36,530 bases of DNA from Thermoplasmata archaeon (GCA_038851035.1 JAWCLH010000029.1:1-36530), one strand, 5' to 3'; counted from the first letter of the stretch, positions 24,536 through 32,917 are shown. Notes: generated by a model not told the origin, from the sequence alone. Made by a program: numbers and translations.

Positions 24536-24891
24536 TGGATATGGTCGAGATGTCGCCGAAGCTTCAGAGCCAGATTGCGCAGTACCAGCAGCTCCAGCAG
24601 CAACTGCAGATGGTGGTGGCCCAAAAGTCCCAGTATTCTCTCCAGCTGGAGGAAGTGGAGAGGGCTCTGGAGGAGCTGGGAAAGACCAAGGGCGAGACCC
24701 CCGTCTACAGGAGCGTTGGGGCTCTGCTGATAAGGGTAGAGAAGCCCGAGGAGCTGAAGAAGGAGCTGGAGGAGGCCCGGGACACCTTGGGCATCAAAGT
24801 GAAGAGCATGGAGCGACAGGAGACACAGCTCAAGGAGAGGTTCAATGGCCTGCGCACGGAGCTAACGAAGGCGCTGAAGGGCGCAGGGTGA
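24532..24891 (+). CDS. pfdB: Prefoldin beta subunit
   Basis: 119 residues (GTG 24532 overlaps the Pcc1 stop; ATG at 24535 or 24541 is equally possible). Two long coiled-coil helices (QLQQQLQMVVAQKSQYSLQL and EELKKELEEARDTLGIKVKS) flank the beta hairpin (TPVYRSVGALLIRVEK). With the alpha subunit (not here) it forms the hexameric jellyfish chaperone that passes unfolded proteins to the thermosome. Its stop overlaps the GTG of the DHH gene. Confidence 0.95.
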   Translation: MMDMVEMSPKLQSQIAQYQQLQQQLQMVVAQKSQYSLQLEEVERALEELGKTKGETPVYRSVGALLIRVEKPEELKKELEEARDTLGIKVKSMERQETQLKERFNGLRTELTKALKGAG

Positions 24892-26126
24892 TTCGGCTGG
24901 ATGCCCTGAAAGGACTGGTCGCGGAACTCTCGCGTGGCCGGAAGCTGGTGCTGCTTCATCCGGGCGCGGACCCAGACGCAGTCGGGAGCGCCGTGGCGCT
25001 CAGGCATAGCTTTCCAGATGTGGACATCAGCGCGGCCGGGGGTCTGAGCCGTCAGGGCAGGCGGCTTCTGGAGGCGGTGGGCGAAACCGGAATCGATCAG
25101 CCGAACTATGAATTCTACGACACCCTTGTGGTGGTTGACACCAATAATATCGCCGCTCTCGGCGTTCCAGAGAGTGTGTGGGCCTCGAGAAAAAAAATCG
25201 TCATAGACCACCACCTCCACAGCGCATCGCTCCGAGACGTGGACATCTACTATTCTGACGAGACGAAGCCCTCCTGCGCTGAGGTGGTCTGGGAGCTCAT
25301 CAGGGCGGCGGAGGAGGGGAGCGCCTCAGCCTTGGGAGGGGGCGGGGCCCCCGAGGGAGAGAGGGCTGCCGGGAGAGCCGGACCCGTTGAGCCGGCATCG
25401 GCCCCCCCGGCCGCACGAAGCGGCAGCGGTGCGGTCTCCTCGGCCCCACCGGCTGTGCACAGCATGAAGCCCGCAGTCGCGGGTCCGGAAACAGCCCCCG
25501 CCGGACCCGCTCCTTTCATTGGCGCCCCGGTCCCATCAGGTTCACAGGACCGAAGAACTCCACTGGACCGGAGAGTCGCGCTGGCACTGGCGGCAGGCAT
25601 CCTGACCGATACGGCCCATTTTCGATTCGCTCGTGCGGAGACTCTAAGAGTTCTCCTCGACATACTGGAGCGTTCCGGCCTAGCGCTCGAGGAGGCGCTA
25701 GAGCTCGTTTCTGAAGATATCCCGGACCAGTCGCGCAGAATCGCCATGCTCAAGGGGGCCCAGAGGCTGCGCTACGAGCAGACTGGAGGCTGGCTCATTG
25801 CGTTCTCACACGTCAGCGCCTTCGAGGGAGCTCTCTCAAGGGCCCTTATCTCCCTCGGGGCGGACGTGGCTTTCGCCGCTGCCCAGGAAGGATGCGGGTT
25901 CAGGGTCAGTGGAAGGGCGAGCCAGGCGGTCGTGAGGTCGGGCTTCCACATCGGCAGGCTGATGGAGGAGGCGGGCAGAGAGACGGGGGGACAGGGTGGG
26001 GGGCACGCGGGCGCGGCTGGGATGTCCGGGGTGGGAGATATGGAGGCGGCGCTCAACATTCTGGTAGAGAAGACGAAGGAGTGGCTGAGCCGCGGGGAAG
26101 CGGGGGAAGGGGGAGGCTCCGGCTAA
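24888..26126 (+). CDS. DHH/DHHA1 family phosphoesterase
   Basis: 412 residues from GTG 24888, which overlaps the prefoldin TGA; a longer in-frame extension to 24453 runs through prefoldin in another frame and is not real. DHH motifs: LLHPGADPDAVGSAV (His24, Asp28, Asp30), VVVDTNN (Asp84), VIDHHLH (Asp107-His109), GILTDTAHFRF (Asp241), and the DHHA1 substrate loop GGQGGGHAGAAGMSG (GGGH 370-373). It is a Mn-dependent hydrolase of short RNA, ssDNA or cyclic dinucleotides. The exosome context favours clearing short RNAs left by the exosome. Residues ~143-225 are an Ala/Pro/Gly-rich insert between DHH motifs III and IV, a region usually short. Confidence 0.9.
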   Translation: MIRLDALKGLVAELSRGRKLVLLHPGADPDAVGSAVALRHSFPDVDISAAGGLSRQGRRLLEAVGETGIDQPNYEFYDTLVVVDTNNIAALGVPESVWASRKKIVIDHHLHSASLRDVDIYYSDETKPSCAEVVWELIRAAEEGSASALGGGGAPEGERAAGRAGPVEPASAPPAARSGSGAVSSAPPAVHSMKPAVAGPETAPAGPAPFIGAPVPSGSQDRRTPLDRRVALALAAGILTDTAHFRFARAETLRVLLDILERSGLALEEALELVSEDIPDQSRRIAMLKGAQRLRYEQTGGWLIAFSHVSAFEGALSRALISLGADVAFAAAQEGCGFRVSGRASQAVVRSGFHIGRLMEEAGRETGGQGGGHAGAAGMSGVGDMEAALNILVEKTKEWLSRGEAGEGGGSG

Positions 26127-26148
26127 ACTTGATTACCCCTGCAGCGGT

Positions 26149-27468
26149 TTGAGGGTTTGGGGTCGGGCTGAATTGACCTCTCCGAGGGATACCATAGGAC
26201 AGGGTGAGGCGCCGATTCGCTTCCTCCAGAGCGTCTTCTCGGCTTACTACTCCTCGGCAGAAATCCATCTCCCGGACCGCTTCGGGCGGCGCGAGTGGGG
26301 TTTCATGTTCTTCGGCCGGGACACGATGCTCCGGCACTTGGGTTTCAGGAGGGGAGATGAACTCAGGGCGTTCCTGAGGAAGGAGGCGCCGGCGCATGTG
26401 TATTACTCAGCTGCCTATTATCAGCGCCCTGAGGCCCAGCAGATGAGGGACAAGGGCTGGCTCGGGGCGGATCTCATATTCGACCTCGACGCTGACCATA
26501 TCGAGGGAGCCGAGAGAATGAGCTACGAAGAGATGCTCTCCGTCGTGAAAAGGGAGATTCGGCGGCTCGTGGAAGAGTTCATCTGCGGCGACTTCGGGTT
26601 CGGAGGAGAGCATGTTCACATCGTGTTCAGTGGGAGCAGGGGCTATCATGTCCATGTCACTGACCCTTCAGTCTTGGAGCTCGGGAGCAGGGAGAGGAGG
26701 GAGATCGTGGACTTCATCACCGGCGTCGGCCTCGACCTTGATCGCGTCTTCAGCTGGGAGGTGGTGGGGGGTAGGGGGAGGGGCCGGTTCGTGAAACCGG
26801 TGAAGAGGTGGACGATGCCCTCGGCCGGAGAGCCGGGATGGAGGGGTAGGATGGCCCGCGCCACCATCAGGCTACTCGACGAGCTCGAGATGCTCGGAGA
26901 GGAGAGGGCAGTGGAGAGAATGACGCTCCTCACCCGTGGACGGAGAAGGGGGTTGGGGCCGGAGGGGGCGACCCGCATTTACAGAGAGCTCTTCTCTCCG
27001 GGGCGCGGGGGAGTGAGGGGCGCGGACAGAATTCGACGGGAGGGGATAATCGACATTTTCTCGAAGCACGAGCTCGCTCTCTGGTTCCTTGAAATCATCA
27101 AGGAAGCCGCCGGGGTGAAGCTTGAGAAGAAGAGGGAGGAGAGGGTGACCGGGGTTAGGGCGGGCGGGGAGACCGACGAACCCGTGACCTCTGACGTGAA
27201 AAGGCTTATTCGCCTTCCCACCTCTCTCCATGGGAAAACTGGATTCCTCGTCGCTCCCCTCTCCATCGATAGGCTTGAATCTTTTGACCCCCTGAGGGAC
27301 GCCGTAGTTCTCCCTGGGGACCCTGTAAGAGTCAGGGTCGTGAAGGAGCTTAGGGTCAGGCTGAGGGGCGAGGAATTTCATATTGTTCCCGGAGAGACGG
27401 AGCTGCCGTTATTCACCGCGATATTCGCAACTGGCCGGGGTGCGGCTGTCCCGGCGCCCGGCTCGTGA
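26149..27468 (+). CDS. priS: DNA primase catalytic (small) subunit PriS
   Basis: 439 residues as given. Catalytic elements of archaeo-eukaryotic primases are clear: REWGFMFF near the N-terminus, the metal-binding FDLDADH (Asp112, Asp114), SGSRGYHVHV (161-170) and TSDVKRLIRLPTSLHGKTG in the C-terminal third. It makes RNA/DNA primers with PriL, which is not in the window. The start is uncertain: TTG at 26149 is the first, TTG at 26173 the next, and no ATG precedes the conserved region (about residue 22 onward). It is the last gene of the super-operon; A/T-rich termination sequence follows. Confidence 0.95.
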   Translation: MRVWGRAELTSPRDTIGQGEAPIRFLQSVFSAYYSSAEIHLPDRFGRREWGFMFFGRDTMLRHLGFRRGDELRAFLRKEAPAHVYYSAAYYQRPEAQQMRDKGWLGADLIFDLDADHIEGAERMSYEEMLSVVKREIRRLVEEFICGDFGFGGEHVHIVFSGSRGYHVHVTDPSVLELGSRERREIVDFITGVGLDLDRVFSWEVVGGRGRGRFVKPVKRWTMPSAGEPGWRGRMARATIRLLDELEMLGEERAVERMTLLTRGRRRGLGPEGATRIYRELFSPGRGGVRGADRIRREGIIDIFSKHELALWFLEIIKEAAGVKLEKKREERVTGVRAGGETDEPVTSDVKRLIRLPTSLHGKTGFLVAPLSIDRLESFDPLRDAVVLPGDPVRVRVVKELRVRLRGEEFHIVPGETELPLFTAIFATGRGAAVPAPGS

Positions 27469-27496
27469 GCCTCCGCCTATTCACCCCCCCTTCTGC

Positions 27497-27540
27497 CTTT
27501 ATAATTTTTACTATTTTTTATTTAACTATTTTTTATTTAA
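27497..27540 (+). terminator. T-rich terminator with a tandem 15-base repeat after priS
   Basis: Multiple T runs downstream of priS end the super-operon. Within them CTATTTTTTATTTAA occurs twice in tandem (27511-27525 and 27526-27540). This A/T island contrasts with the G/C-rich genes on both sides. Confidence 0.6.
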
Positions 27541-27594
27541 ATTAACATAAATTTGAATCAATTAAATATTAATTTTGGTCAGTACCACAATAAA

Positions 27595-27603
27595 CTTATA
27601 ATC
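27595..27603 (+). promoter_or_regulatory. TATA box of the caspase-like gene
   Basis: CTTATAATC with its centre 26 bases before the ATG at 27625. This predicts a leaderless mRNA and argues for that ATG over the TTG at 27553. Confidence 0.55.
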
Positions 27604-27624
27604 ACATGCTCTACTCATTCTTGC

Positions 27625-30600
27625 ATGAAACCTGGCGGACACAACATAGCCGCGAGAAGCACCGCGGGGGGCATCGCGAGAAAGAGGACTTGGATAACTA
27701 CGAGAGGCCTTCACGAAGCTCACTCCATCCGCTGGGCCCGCCGCAGGGCTGCGGCCGCACTTCTTTTCCTATCCCTTCTCGTCCTTCCCAGTGCGAGCGC
27801 GGCTGGAGCTCAGGAGCCCCGGCAGGGCGTGAATTCGGCGCCCGTGGGAGGGGAGAGCTGTCCGGGCGGCTCAGGCGTGCCCTCCTTCTATGTTGATTCG
27901 TCGCGTGTGGAGCCAAAATTCTGGGTTGAGCCGGACCCCTATATACCCCCGACTCCCACCTCGACGCTCGAGAGTCGCTCCACCGGCGGCTACGCGGTTC
28001 TGATGGCCATAAACGATTACCCTGGCTCGCCCCTCCAGGGCTGCATCAGCGACATCACCGCAATAAGGGACAGGCTAGTCAACACCTACGGGTGGGACAC
28101 TAGGAACATTCACTTCGTAACCGACTCCGCCGTAACCCCCGACAGAATTGTCCAGGAGATAAGGTGGCTCGCCTCTGTCGCCGAGCCAGGGAGCCAGGCC
28201 ATATTCTCATTCAGCGGCCACGGGAGCACGGGCGTGATTTACGCCTACCCGATGAACGCCGTCAGCGACGACACGATCGCCGCTGAGCTGAAGAAGCTGA
28301 ACTCGACCGAGAACATCTGCATCTTCGATTCCTGCCATTCGGGCTCTTGCACCGAGGTCAACATCACCATCCCTCCCTTCATCTCAATGATGGCCTGCGA
28401 GGCCAACGAGCTTGCATCAGACGGCAACACATTCACCAAGGCATGGGTCGAGGGCTTGGGTAAGACCGAGTGGGGAAATGTAGAGGAGGCATTCGCCTAC
28501 GCCTACAATAAGATTCAGGGCTGGCAACACCCGGTGATGTGGGACAATGTCCCGGGCAACATGCTCCTCGGCAGGAAGCCGCCTGTAATTGCTCCCCTGC
28601 CCGAGCCCTCTGCTCCGGAGGACACGGCTATAATAATCTGTCTCACGCCCTATGAATCAGACCCCGTGGACGGCCACGCCAGCCTCACTTGGAGCGTTGA
28701 GCGCTGGGACCCCCTTGCCGTGAAGGCAATCACAGGGCAGGGGAGCGCCGACGACACCCTTACTTTTCAACCAGTGGAAAATTTCTGTGGAAGGACCAAC
28801 GTTACACTAGTTCTCCGCAACGGGGCAGGTCGGACCGCGCGCGCAGTTATGAACCTGACTTGGACGCCTGTGAATGACCCACCCGTTGTGACCGGCCTCG
28901 ACAGGATATCGCCCGTAGTCGAGAGGACAAAGGGGGTCAAAATAATCGTCTACGGCTCCGACCCGGACAACGCGGGTCCAGAGCTCTCGCTGGGGTTCGA
29001 GTACAGGCTGGCCGGAGGCAGCTGGACCTCCGGCGACTTCGAGTGGTCCTTCGTGACCAACCGTTGGGAGCTGCTTTTCGTTCCGCCGGCCAAATGTCCC
29101 CTCGGACAGGCGGACGTCAGGGCTAGGCTGCGCGACGGCGAGGGCTGGGGTGAATGGACCATTGCCAGCGGTCTGGTCGAGGTCGCCAACGCGCCCCCGC
29201 GCGTCGACGCGGTCCGTCCATCCGCGCCGACCGTACGCAGACTCCAGCCGCTGGTCCTCACCGTGGAGGGCGCTGACCCCGAAAACCCTCTGGAGCTCCT
29301 CACCTGCGAACTCGAGCTCAGGCACCGGGACGAGCCATTTTGGTCCCGCCTCACGGGCGCAGAGCTCGACGGCCGCTCCTGGAGGCTGACCTTCACCCCG
29401 TCGGCCCGTGCGTCCCTCGGTCCCTACGACGTGAGGGCACGTTTAAGGGATGCAGACGGCATGAGCGGGCGCTGGAGGGAGGCCTGGGAGGCCTTCTCGG
29501 TTGAGAACGCTATGCCCTCGGTTGATTCCATCGAGTTGTCCACGTCTAGGGTGGAGAGGGGAGGGAGGGCGACGGTGATTGTGAGGGGAGGGGACGTCGA
29601 GGACCCGAGGACGGCAGTGCTCTGCGACCTCCAGTGCCGGGGACCCGGCGGCGAGTGGTCGAGGCTCGAAGGGGTGGAGGTCAGGGGGGACCACTGGGAG
29701 GTGCTCTTCGCACCCAGCCCGAAGTCTAAGACGGGGAGCTATTCCTTTAGAGTTCTTCTGAAAGACTCCAACGGCCTCATCAGCGAATGGCTCTACAGCA
29801 ACGATAGCCTCGAGGTCGTAAACAGCCCGCCAACGGTGCTGGGAATTAACCTCTCCGGAAGCTCCGTGCTTCGCACTCAAAATCTGACCCTCACGATATC
29901 TGGCAGAGACCTTGAAAGCAAAACCTGGGAACTCAGGTGCGAGGTCGAGCAGAGGCTTGAGGGCGGGGGCTGGTCCGGGACTTTTCTAACCAAGCCGGAG
30001 CTCGACGGGAGGAATGGGACGTGGCACTGCAAGTTCACACCCCCCGCCTCCGCGCCCGTCGGGAGGTACTGTTTCAGAGCAAGGCTGCGCGACACCGACG
30101 GCGACTATAGCGCATGGATGGAATACGCGGGCAGGGTGGAGGTTATAAATAATCGTCCCTCCGCGGGGATCTCGCCCCTTCCGCAGGTTGTCAACGAGGG
30201 GACGGAGTTAATCTTCGATGCATCAGCGTCCTTTGACATTGAATCCGAGCTCGATTACCGCTGGAGTTTCGGCGACGGCACCCATGCAAGAGGGGAGGTT
30301 GTGAGGCACGTATACACAAGGGGAGGGGCTCGGACGGTGACCCTCACTGTGACGGATGGCGACGGCGAGACCAACACCGCCACCGTCAGACTCAGGGTCA
30401 ATGCCCTTCCGTTTGCCGCCGCGACCTACAGCCAGCCCAGCGGTAGTAGCTTGAAGGTCAGGTTCGACCCCTCCCTCTCCTCCGACCCGGAGGGCGGGGC
30501 ACTTGAGTACGAGTGGGACTTCGACATCACCGTGGACAGCGATGGGGACGGGGACCCAGACAACGACGTCGACTCCACCGCCGGAGCACCCGAGCATTTC

Positions 30601-31293
30601 TACAAGAGAGAAGGCACCTACAGGATCCGCTTGACTGTGAAGGACGGGGAGGGCGGTGTCTCCTCGGTGGTAATCGAGGTCAGGGTGAGACTTGAGGAAA
30701 AGAAATCCTGGGCGCTACTCAACCCCGCGTTTCTGGGACTCGCACTGGGAGCGGCTGTTGGGATAGCGGGATACGCGGCTGTTAGGCGCAGGAGGCGCGA
30801 ATCGGAATTGACAGAGGAGAGGAAAGCCGATAACGCGACGGCTCTGGATGGCAGCGCCACCCTGCTGCCGGAAAAGGCGCAGTACGGCGTGGAGACAGGC
30901 TCGGGACCGGGGACCGCCGGGTGCGCGGGACCGACGGTGGCCGGTCCGCTTGAGGAGTCATATACTCTCGCCAACCCAGAAACGCTCTACATCCAGGGAC
31001 CGGAGGCGTGGGAGGGGGCAGGCGCCGCGCCGTTCCACCAGAGGCCGCCGGAGCCTGCGGAGGGCTGGGGCCCCGTCTGGCCGGAGGCACCGAGGTACGA
31101 CACTCCCGTCGAGGAGGTTGCCGGAGCCGGTCCGCCGGCGGAGGTAGGGTCATGTCCGGCTGAGCGGTATCCGTCTCCGGAGAGGAGCGCGTCTCCGGTG
31201 CACGCGCGGCCCCTGCCCCCTCAGACTCCGTCAGAGGCGGCACGCACCATTGAGCTCTCCGAGATTCTCAGGAGGCTCGAGGAGCTCAGATAA
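27625..31293 (+). CDS. Surface-anchored caspase-like protease with Ig-like and PKD repeats
   Basis: 1222 residues from ATG 27625. A signal peptide (~38-60, AAAALLFLSLLVLPSASAA) has an unusually long basic lead. The caspase/C14 domain (~121-317) opens with GGYAVLMAINDYP and carries the catalytic pair His199 (FSFSGHGS) and Cys237 (FDSCHSGS). A cadherin/Ig-like region (~320-415) leads to four ~95-residue repeats that contain RARLRDxxG and end in VNxPP-type turns. Two PKD domains follow (YRWSFGDGT; YEWDFDITVDSDGDGDPDND). A TM helix lies at ~1035-1055 (AFLGLALGAAVGIAGYA), then RRRRR and a ~150-residue Pro/Gly/Glu tail ending in an amphipathic helix, LSEILRRLEELR. The protease should act outside the cell. 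Metacaspase relatives cut after Arg/Lys; whether that holds here is unknown. Confidence 0.88.
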   Translation: MKPGGHNIAARSTAGGIARKRTWITTRGLHEAHSIRWARRRAAAALLFLSLLVLPSASAAGAQEPRQGVNSAPVGGESCPGGSGVPSFYVDSSRVEPKFWVEPDPYIPPTPTSTLESRSTGGYAVLMAINDYPGSPLQGCISDITAIRDRLVNTYGWDTRNIHFVTDSAVTPDRIVQEIRWLASVAEPGSQAIFSFSGHGSTGVIYAYPMNAVSDDTIAAELKKLNSTENICIFDSCHSGSCTEVNITIPPFISMMACEANELASDGNTFTKAWVEGLGKTEWGNVEEAFAYAYNKIQGWQHPVMWDNVPGNMLLGRKPPVIAPLPEPSAPEDTAIIICLTPYESDPVDGHASLTWSVERWDPLAVKAITGQGSADDTLTFQPVENFCGRTNVTLVLRNGAGRTARAVMNLTWTPVNDPPVVTGLDRISPVVERTKGVKIIVYGSDPDNAGPELSLGFEYRLAGGSWTSGDFEWSFVTNRWELLFVPPAKCPLGQADVRARLRDGEGWGEWTIASGLVEVANAPPRVDAVRPSAPTVRRLQPLVLTVEGADPENPLELLTCELELRHRDEPFWSRLTGAELDGRSWRLTFTPSARASLGPYDVRARLRDADGMSGRWREAWEAFSVENAMPSVDSIELSTSRVERGGRATVIVRGGDVEDPRTAVLCDLQCRGPGGEWSRLEGVEVRGDHWEVLFAPSPKSKTGSYSFRVLLKDSNGLISEWLYSNDSLEVVNSPPTVLGINLSGSSVLRTQNLTLTISGRDLESKTWELRCEVEQRLEGGGWSGTFLTKPELDGRNGTWHCKFTPPASAPVGRYCFRARLRDTDGDYSAWMEYAGRVEVINNRPSAGISPLPQVVNEGTELIFDASASFDIESELDYRWSFGDGTHARGEVVRHVYTRGGARTVTLTVTDGDGETNTATVRLRVNALPFAAATYSQPSGSSLKVRFDPSLSSDPEGGALEYEWDFDITVDSDGDGDPDNDVDSTAGAPEHFYKREGTYRIRLTVKDGEGGVSSVVIEVRVRLEEKKSWALLNPAFLGLALGAAVGIAGYAAVRRRRRESELTEERKADNATALDGSATLLPEKAQYGVETGSGPGTAGCAGPTVAGPLEESYTLANPETLYIQGPEAWEGAGAAPFHQRPPEPAEGWGPVWPEAPRYDTPVEEVAGAGPPAEVGSCPAERYPSPERSASPVHARPLPPQTPSEAARTIELSEILRRLEELR

Positions 31294-31334
31294 GCTAATT
31301 ACGCCGGAGATGAATTCGCCGTCCGGGTTGTTAT

Positions 31335-32747
31335 ATGCAAGGACCGGTTTTCGCGGCGCCCTCGGCCCTCACCGCCCTGATGCTCCTCCTGCTCGCTTCT
31401 GCCATCGCGCCCGGCGCCTCGGCGGCAATTGGGGCTGGCTCGACGCTCAGGGTCGAGACCCAGACCCAAATGCTACATCGCGAGGGCGGGGGGTACCTCA
31501 CTTGGGAGCTCTCCGGGCCCGCGGTGGTCGAGGTCAGGCGGTGCATAGACGAGCACATGGGCGACGGGGACGGCAACATCACGCAGCTCGAGGCCCAGGC
31601 CTACACCAACGAGATAGAGTCGCTTCTGGAGAACTACAAATCCTACGGCTCGGCGAGAATCATAAGGGTAGCGCTCCTGACCAAGGACATCAACGCCGAT
31701 ACTAAGGGCTTGATGGGAACTGCGAACTCGACTGCCCCCATAACAATTCACTTCTACTTCAACTCCAACCTTAGGCCCGAGGGCACCACGGTCAACTTCG
31801 GCGACACGACGATTCCATTTGCGCTCTTCCAAGCGCTCCCGGACGAGTCGAACCGCACCTTCGCGGGCCGGCTGGACTGGACCCACAGGGAAATCGTCGT
31901 CGGGCTGGCGAGCTTCTCGGGCATCATGAGGGGGCAGGGAGAGCTGACGAGGCTTCGCGCTCCCGGTGCGGAGTTGATTCTGTACCATCTCTCGCTGGAG
32001 GGGGGACAGAGGTCCTTCGACGAGGCCCGGTTCGACACATTCAACCCGCTCCAGTGCTCTCTGGAGCTCTTCATCGTGGTGTGCGTGTTTGGCTTGGTGG
32101 CGCTACACCTTCCAAGGCGCTACATGAAGGACTTGGGGATGAGGAGAGTCGGGTGGCTCCATCTGCTCGTAATTCTCTTGGTTGCGCTGCTCCTTTTACT
32201 TTTCTTTCTCGGCGCGGACGCTGTGGCGATATGGGTCCTCTCGCCGCTCTTCATGGTCGTGAGCTGGGTCCTCTCCCACCAGATATACGCAAAGAAATGG
32301 AGGGGCATCGCGAAGCCGCTGGCCCCTGCGGGCTCAGTGATTGTGGGGACCCCGGCCGGGCCGGCGCTGGAGGCCCCGGCCTTGGGTCAGCCGCTCCCGG
32401 GCTTCGAGCCGGTCAGGAGCTGGGAGCCTGCCCCGCCGCCCGAGTTCCCGTCGGGACCCGCGCCTCACTCACCTCTGCCACCTCAACAGCCCTCCGGATA
32501 TACACGGCCACCAGGACAAGAAAATCCCCCGCCTCCCCGCCCACCCGAGGCCTTTCCTTCTCCTCCATCGCCCCCGCCCCTCCAGCCATCACTGCCGGAG
32601 AGTCCCTCCACGGCCCCTCTTGGCGCCGCTGTGAGGTCAATGAGGTGCCCGAAATGCAGGAGCGTCTTCGATTTCCCGGACGACGGCCGGAGGCCCCTGC
32701 CGGTGAAATGCCCGGGGTGCGGGGCGGAGGGGGCGCTGAAGAAATGA
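31335..32747 (+). CDS. Membrane protein with EF-hand-like loop and C-terminal zinc ribbon
   Basis: 470 residues, 41 bases after the caspase gene and probably co-transcribed. A signal peptide (~10-31, LTALMLLLLASAIAPGASA) leads to a ~210-residue extracellular domain with an EF-hand-like calcium loop (GDGDGNITQLEAQ, ~76-88) and mixed beta strands. Hydrophobic helices lie at ~242-262, ~272-292 and ~295-315. A long Pro-rich linker (~322-432) ends in a zinc ribbon, MRCPKCRSVFDFPDD and VKCPGCGAEG (~437-466). I do not recognise the ectodomain. The plan (ectodomain, TM, Pro-rich linker, zinc ribbon) matches the giant protein at 13473. Start ATG 31335 overlaps a TATA-like TTATATG, so an internal start is possible, but only this start gives a full signal peptide. 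Confidence 0.8.
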   Translation: MQGPVFAAPSALTALMLLLLASAIAPGASAAIGAGSTLRVETQTQMLHREGGGYLTWELSGPAVVEVRRCIDEHMGDGDGNITQLEAQAYTNEIESLLENYKSYGSARIIRVALLTKDINADTKGLMGTANSTAPITIHFYFNSNLRPEGTTVNFGDTTIPFALFQALPDESNRTFAGRLDWTHREIVVGLASFSGIMRGQGELTRLRAPGAELILYHLSLEGGQRSFDEARFDTFNPLQCSLELFIVVCVFGLVALHLPRRYMKDLGMRRVGWLHLLVILLVALLLLLFFLGADAVAIWVLSPLFMVVSWVLSHQIYAKKWRGIAKPLAPAGSVIVGTPAGPALEAPALGQPLPGFEPVRSWEPAPPPEFPSGPAPHSPLPPQQPSGYTRPPGQENPPPPRPPEAFPSPPSPPPLQPSLPESPSTAPLGAAVRSMRCPKCRSVFDFPDDGRRPLPVKCPGCGAEGALKK

Positions 32748-32878
32748 GGCTTCCGATGCACTCCCGAATTTCGCTTGGACGCCCGGGGCCTCAGCCTTGA
32801 GATGAATAGAGGGAAATGGAGGGCCGCGAAATTCGGGACACGTCAACCCCCGCGGGGCTGACACCCGGGGCCCGGCAA

Positions 32879-32888
32879 GCTTAATAAC
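32879..32888 (+). promoter_or_regulatory. TATA-like box before the GNAT/PIN gene pair
   Basis: GCTTAATAAC-type box. Expected transcription start is near 32910, leaving an ~85-base leader that contains a 22-codon frame (32918-32986). Confidence 0.4.
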
Positions 32889-32917
32889 TATCACGAACTA
32901 TTTCAATACCGCAGGCG

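Noticed and set aside
24453-24887. Long N-terminal extension of the DHH phosphoesterase frame
   Set aside because: It overlaps the Pcc1 tail and all of prefoldin in another frame; GTG 24888 overlaps the prefoldin stop as in the rest of the operon.
32054-32800. 248-codon plus-strand frame overlapping the zinc-ribbon membrane gene
   Set aside because: It overlaps the TM and Pro-rich coding region in another frame; the hydrophobic and Cys patterns belong to the 31335 frame.
32637-32894. Minus-strand frames in the 32748-32995 gap
   Set aside because: Pro/Arg-rich shadow composition, partly antisense to the zinc ribbon, with no promoter or ribosome site.
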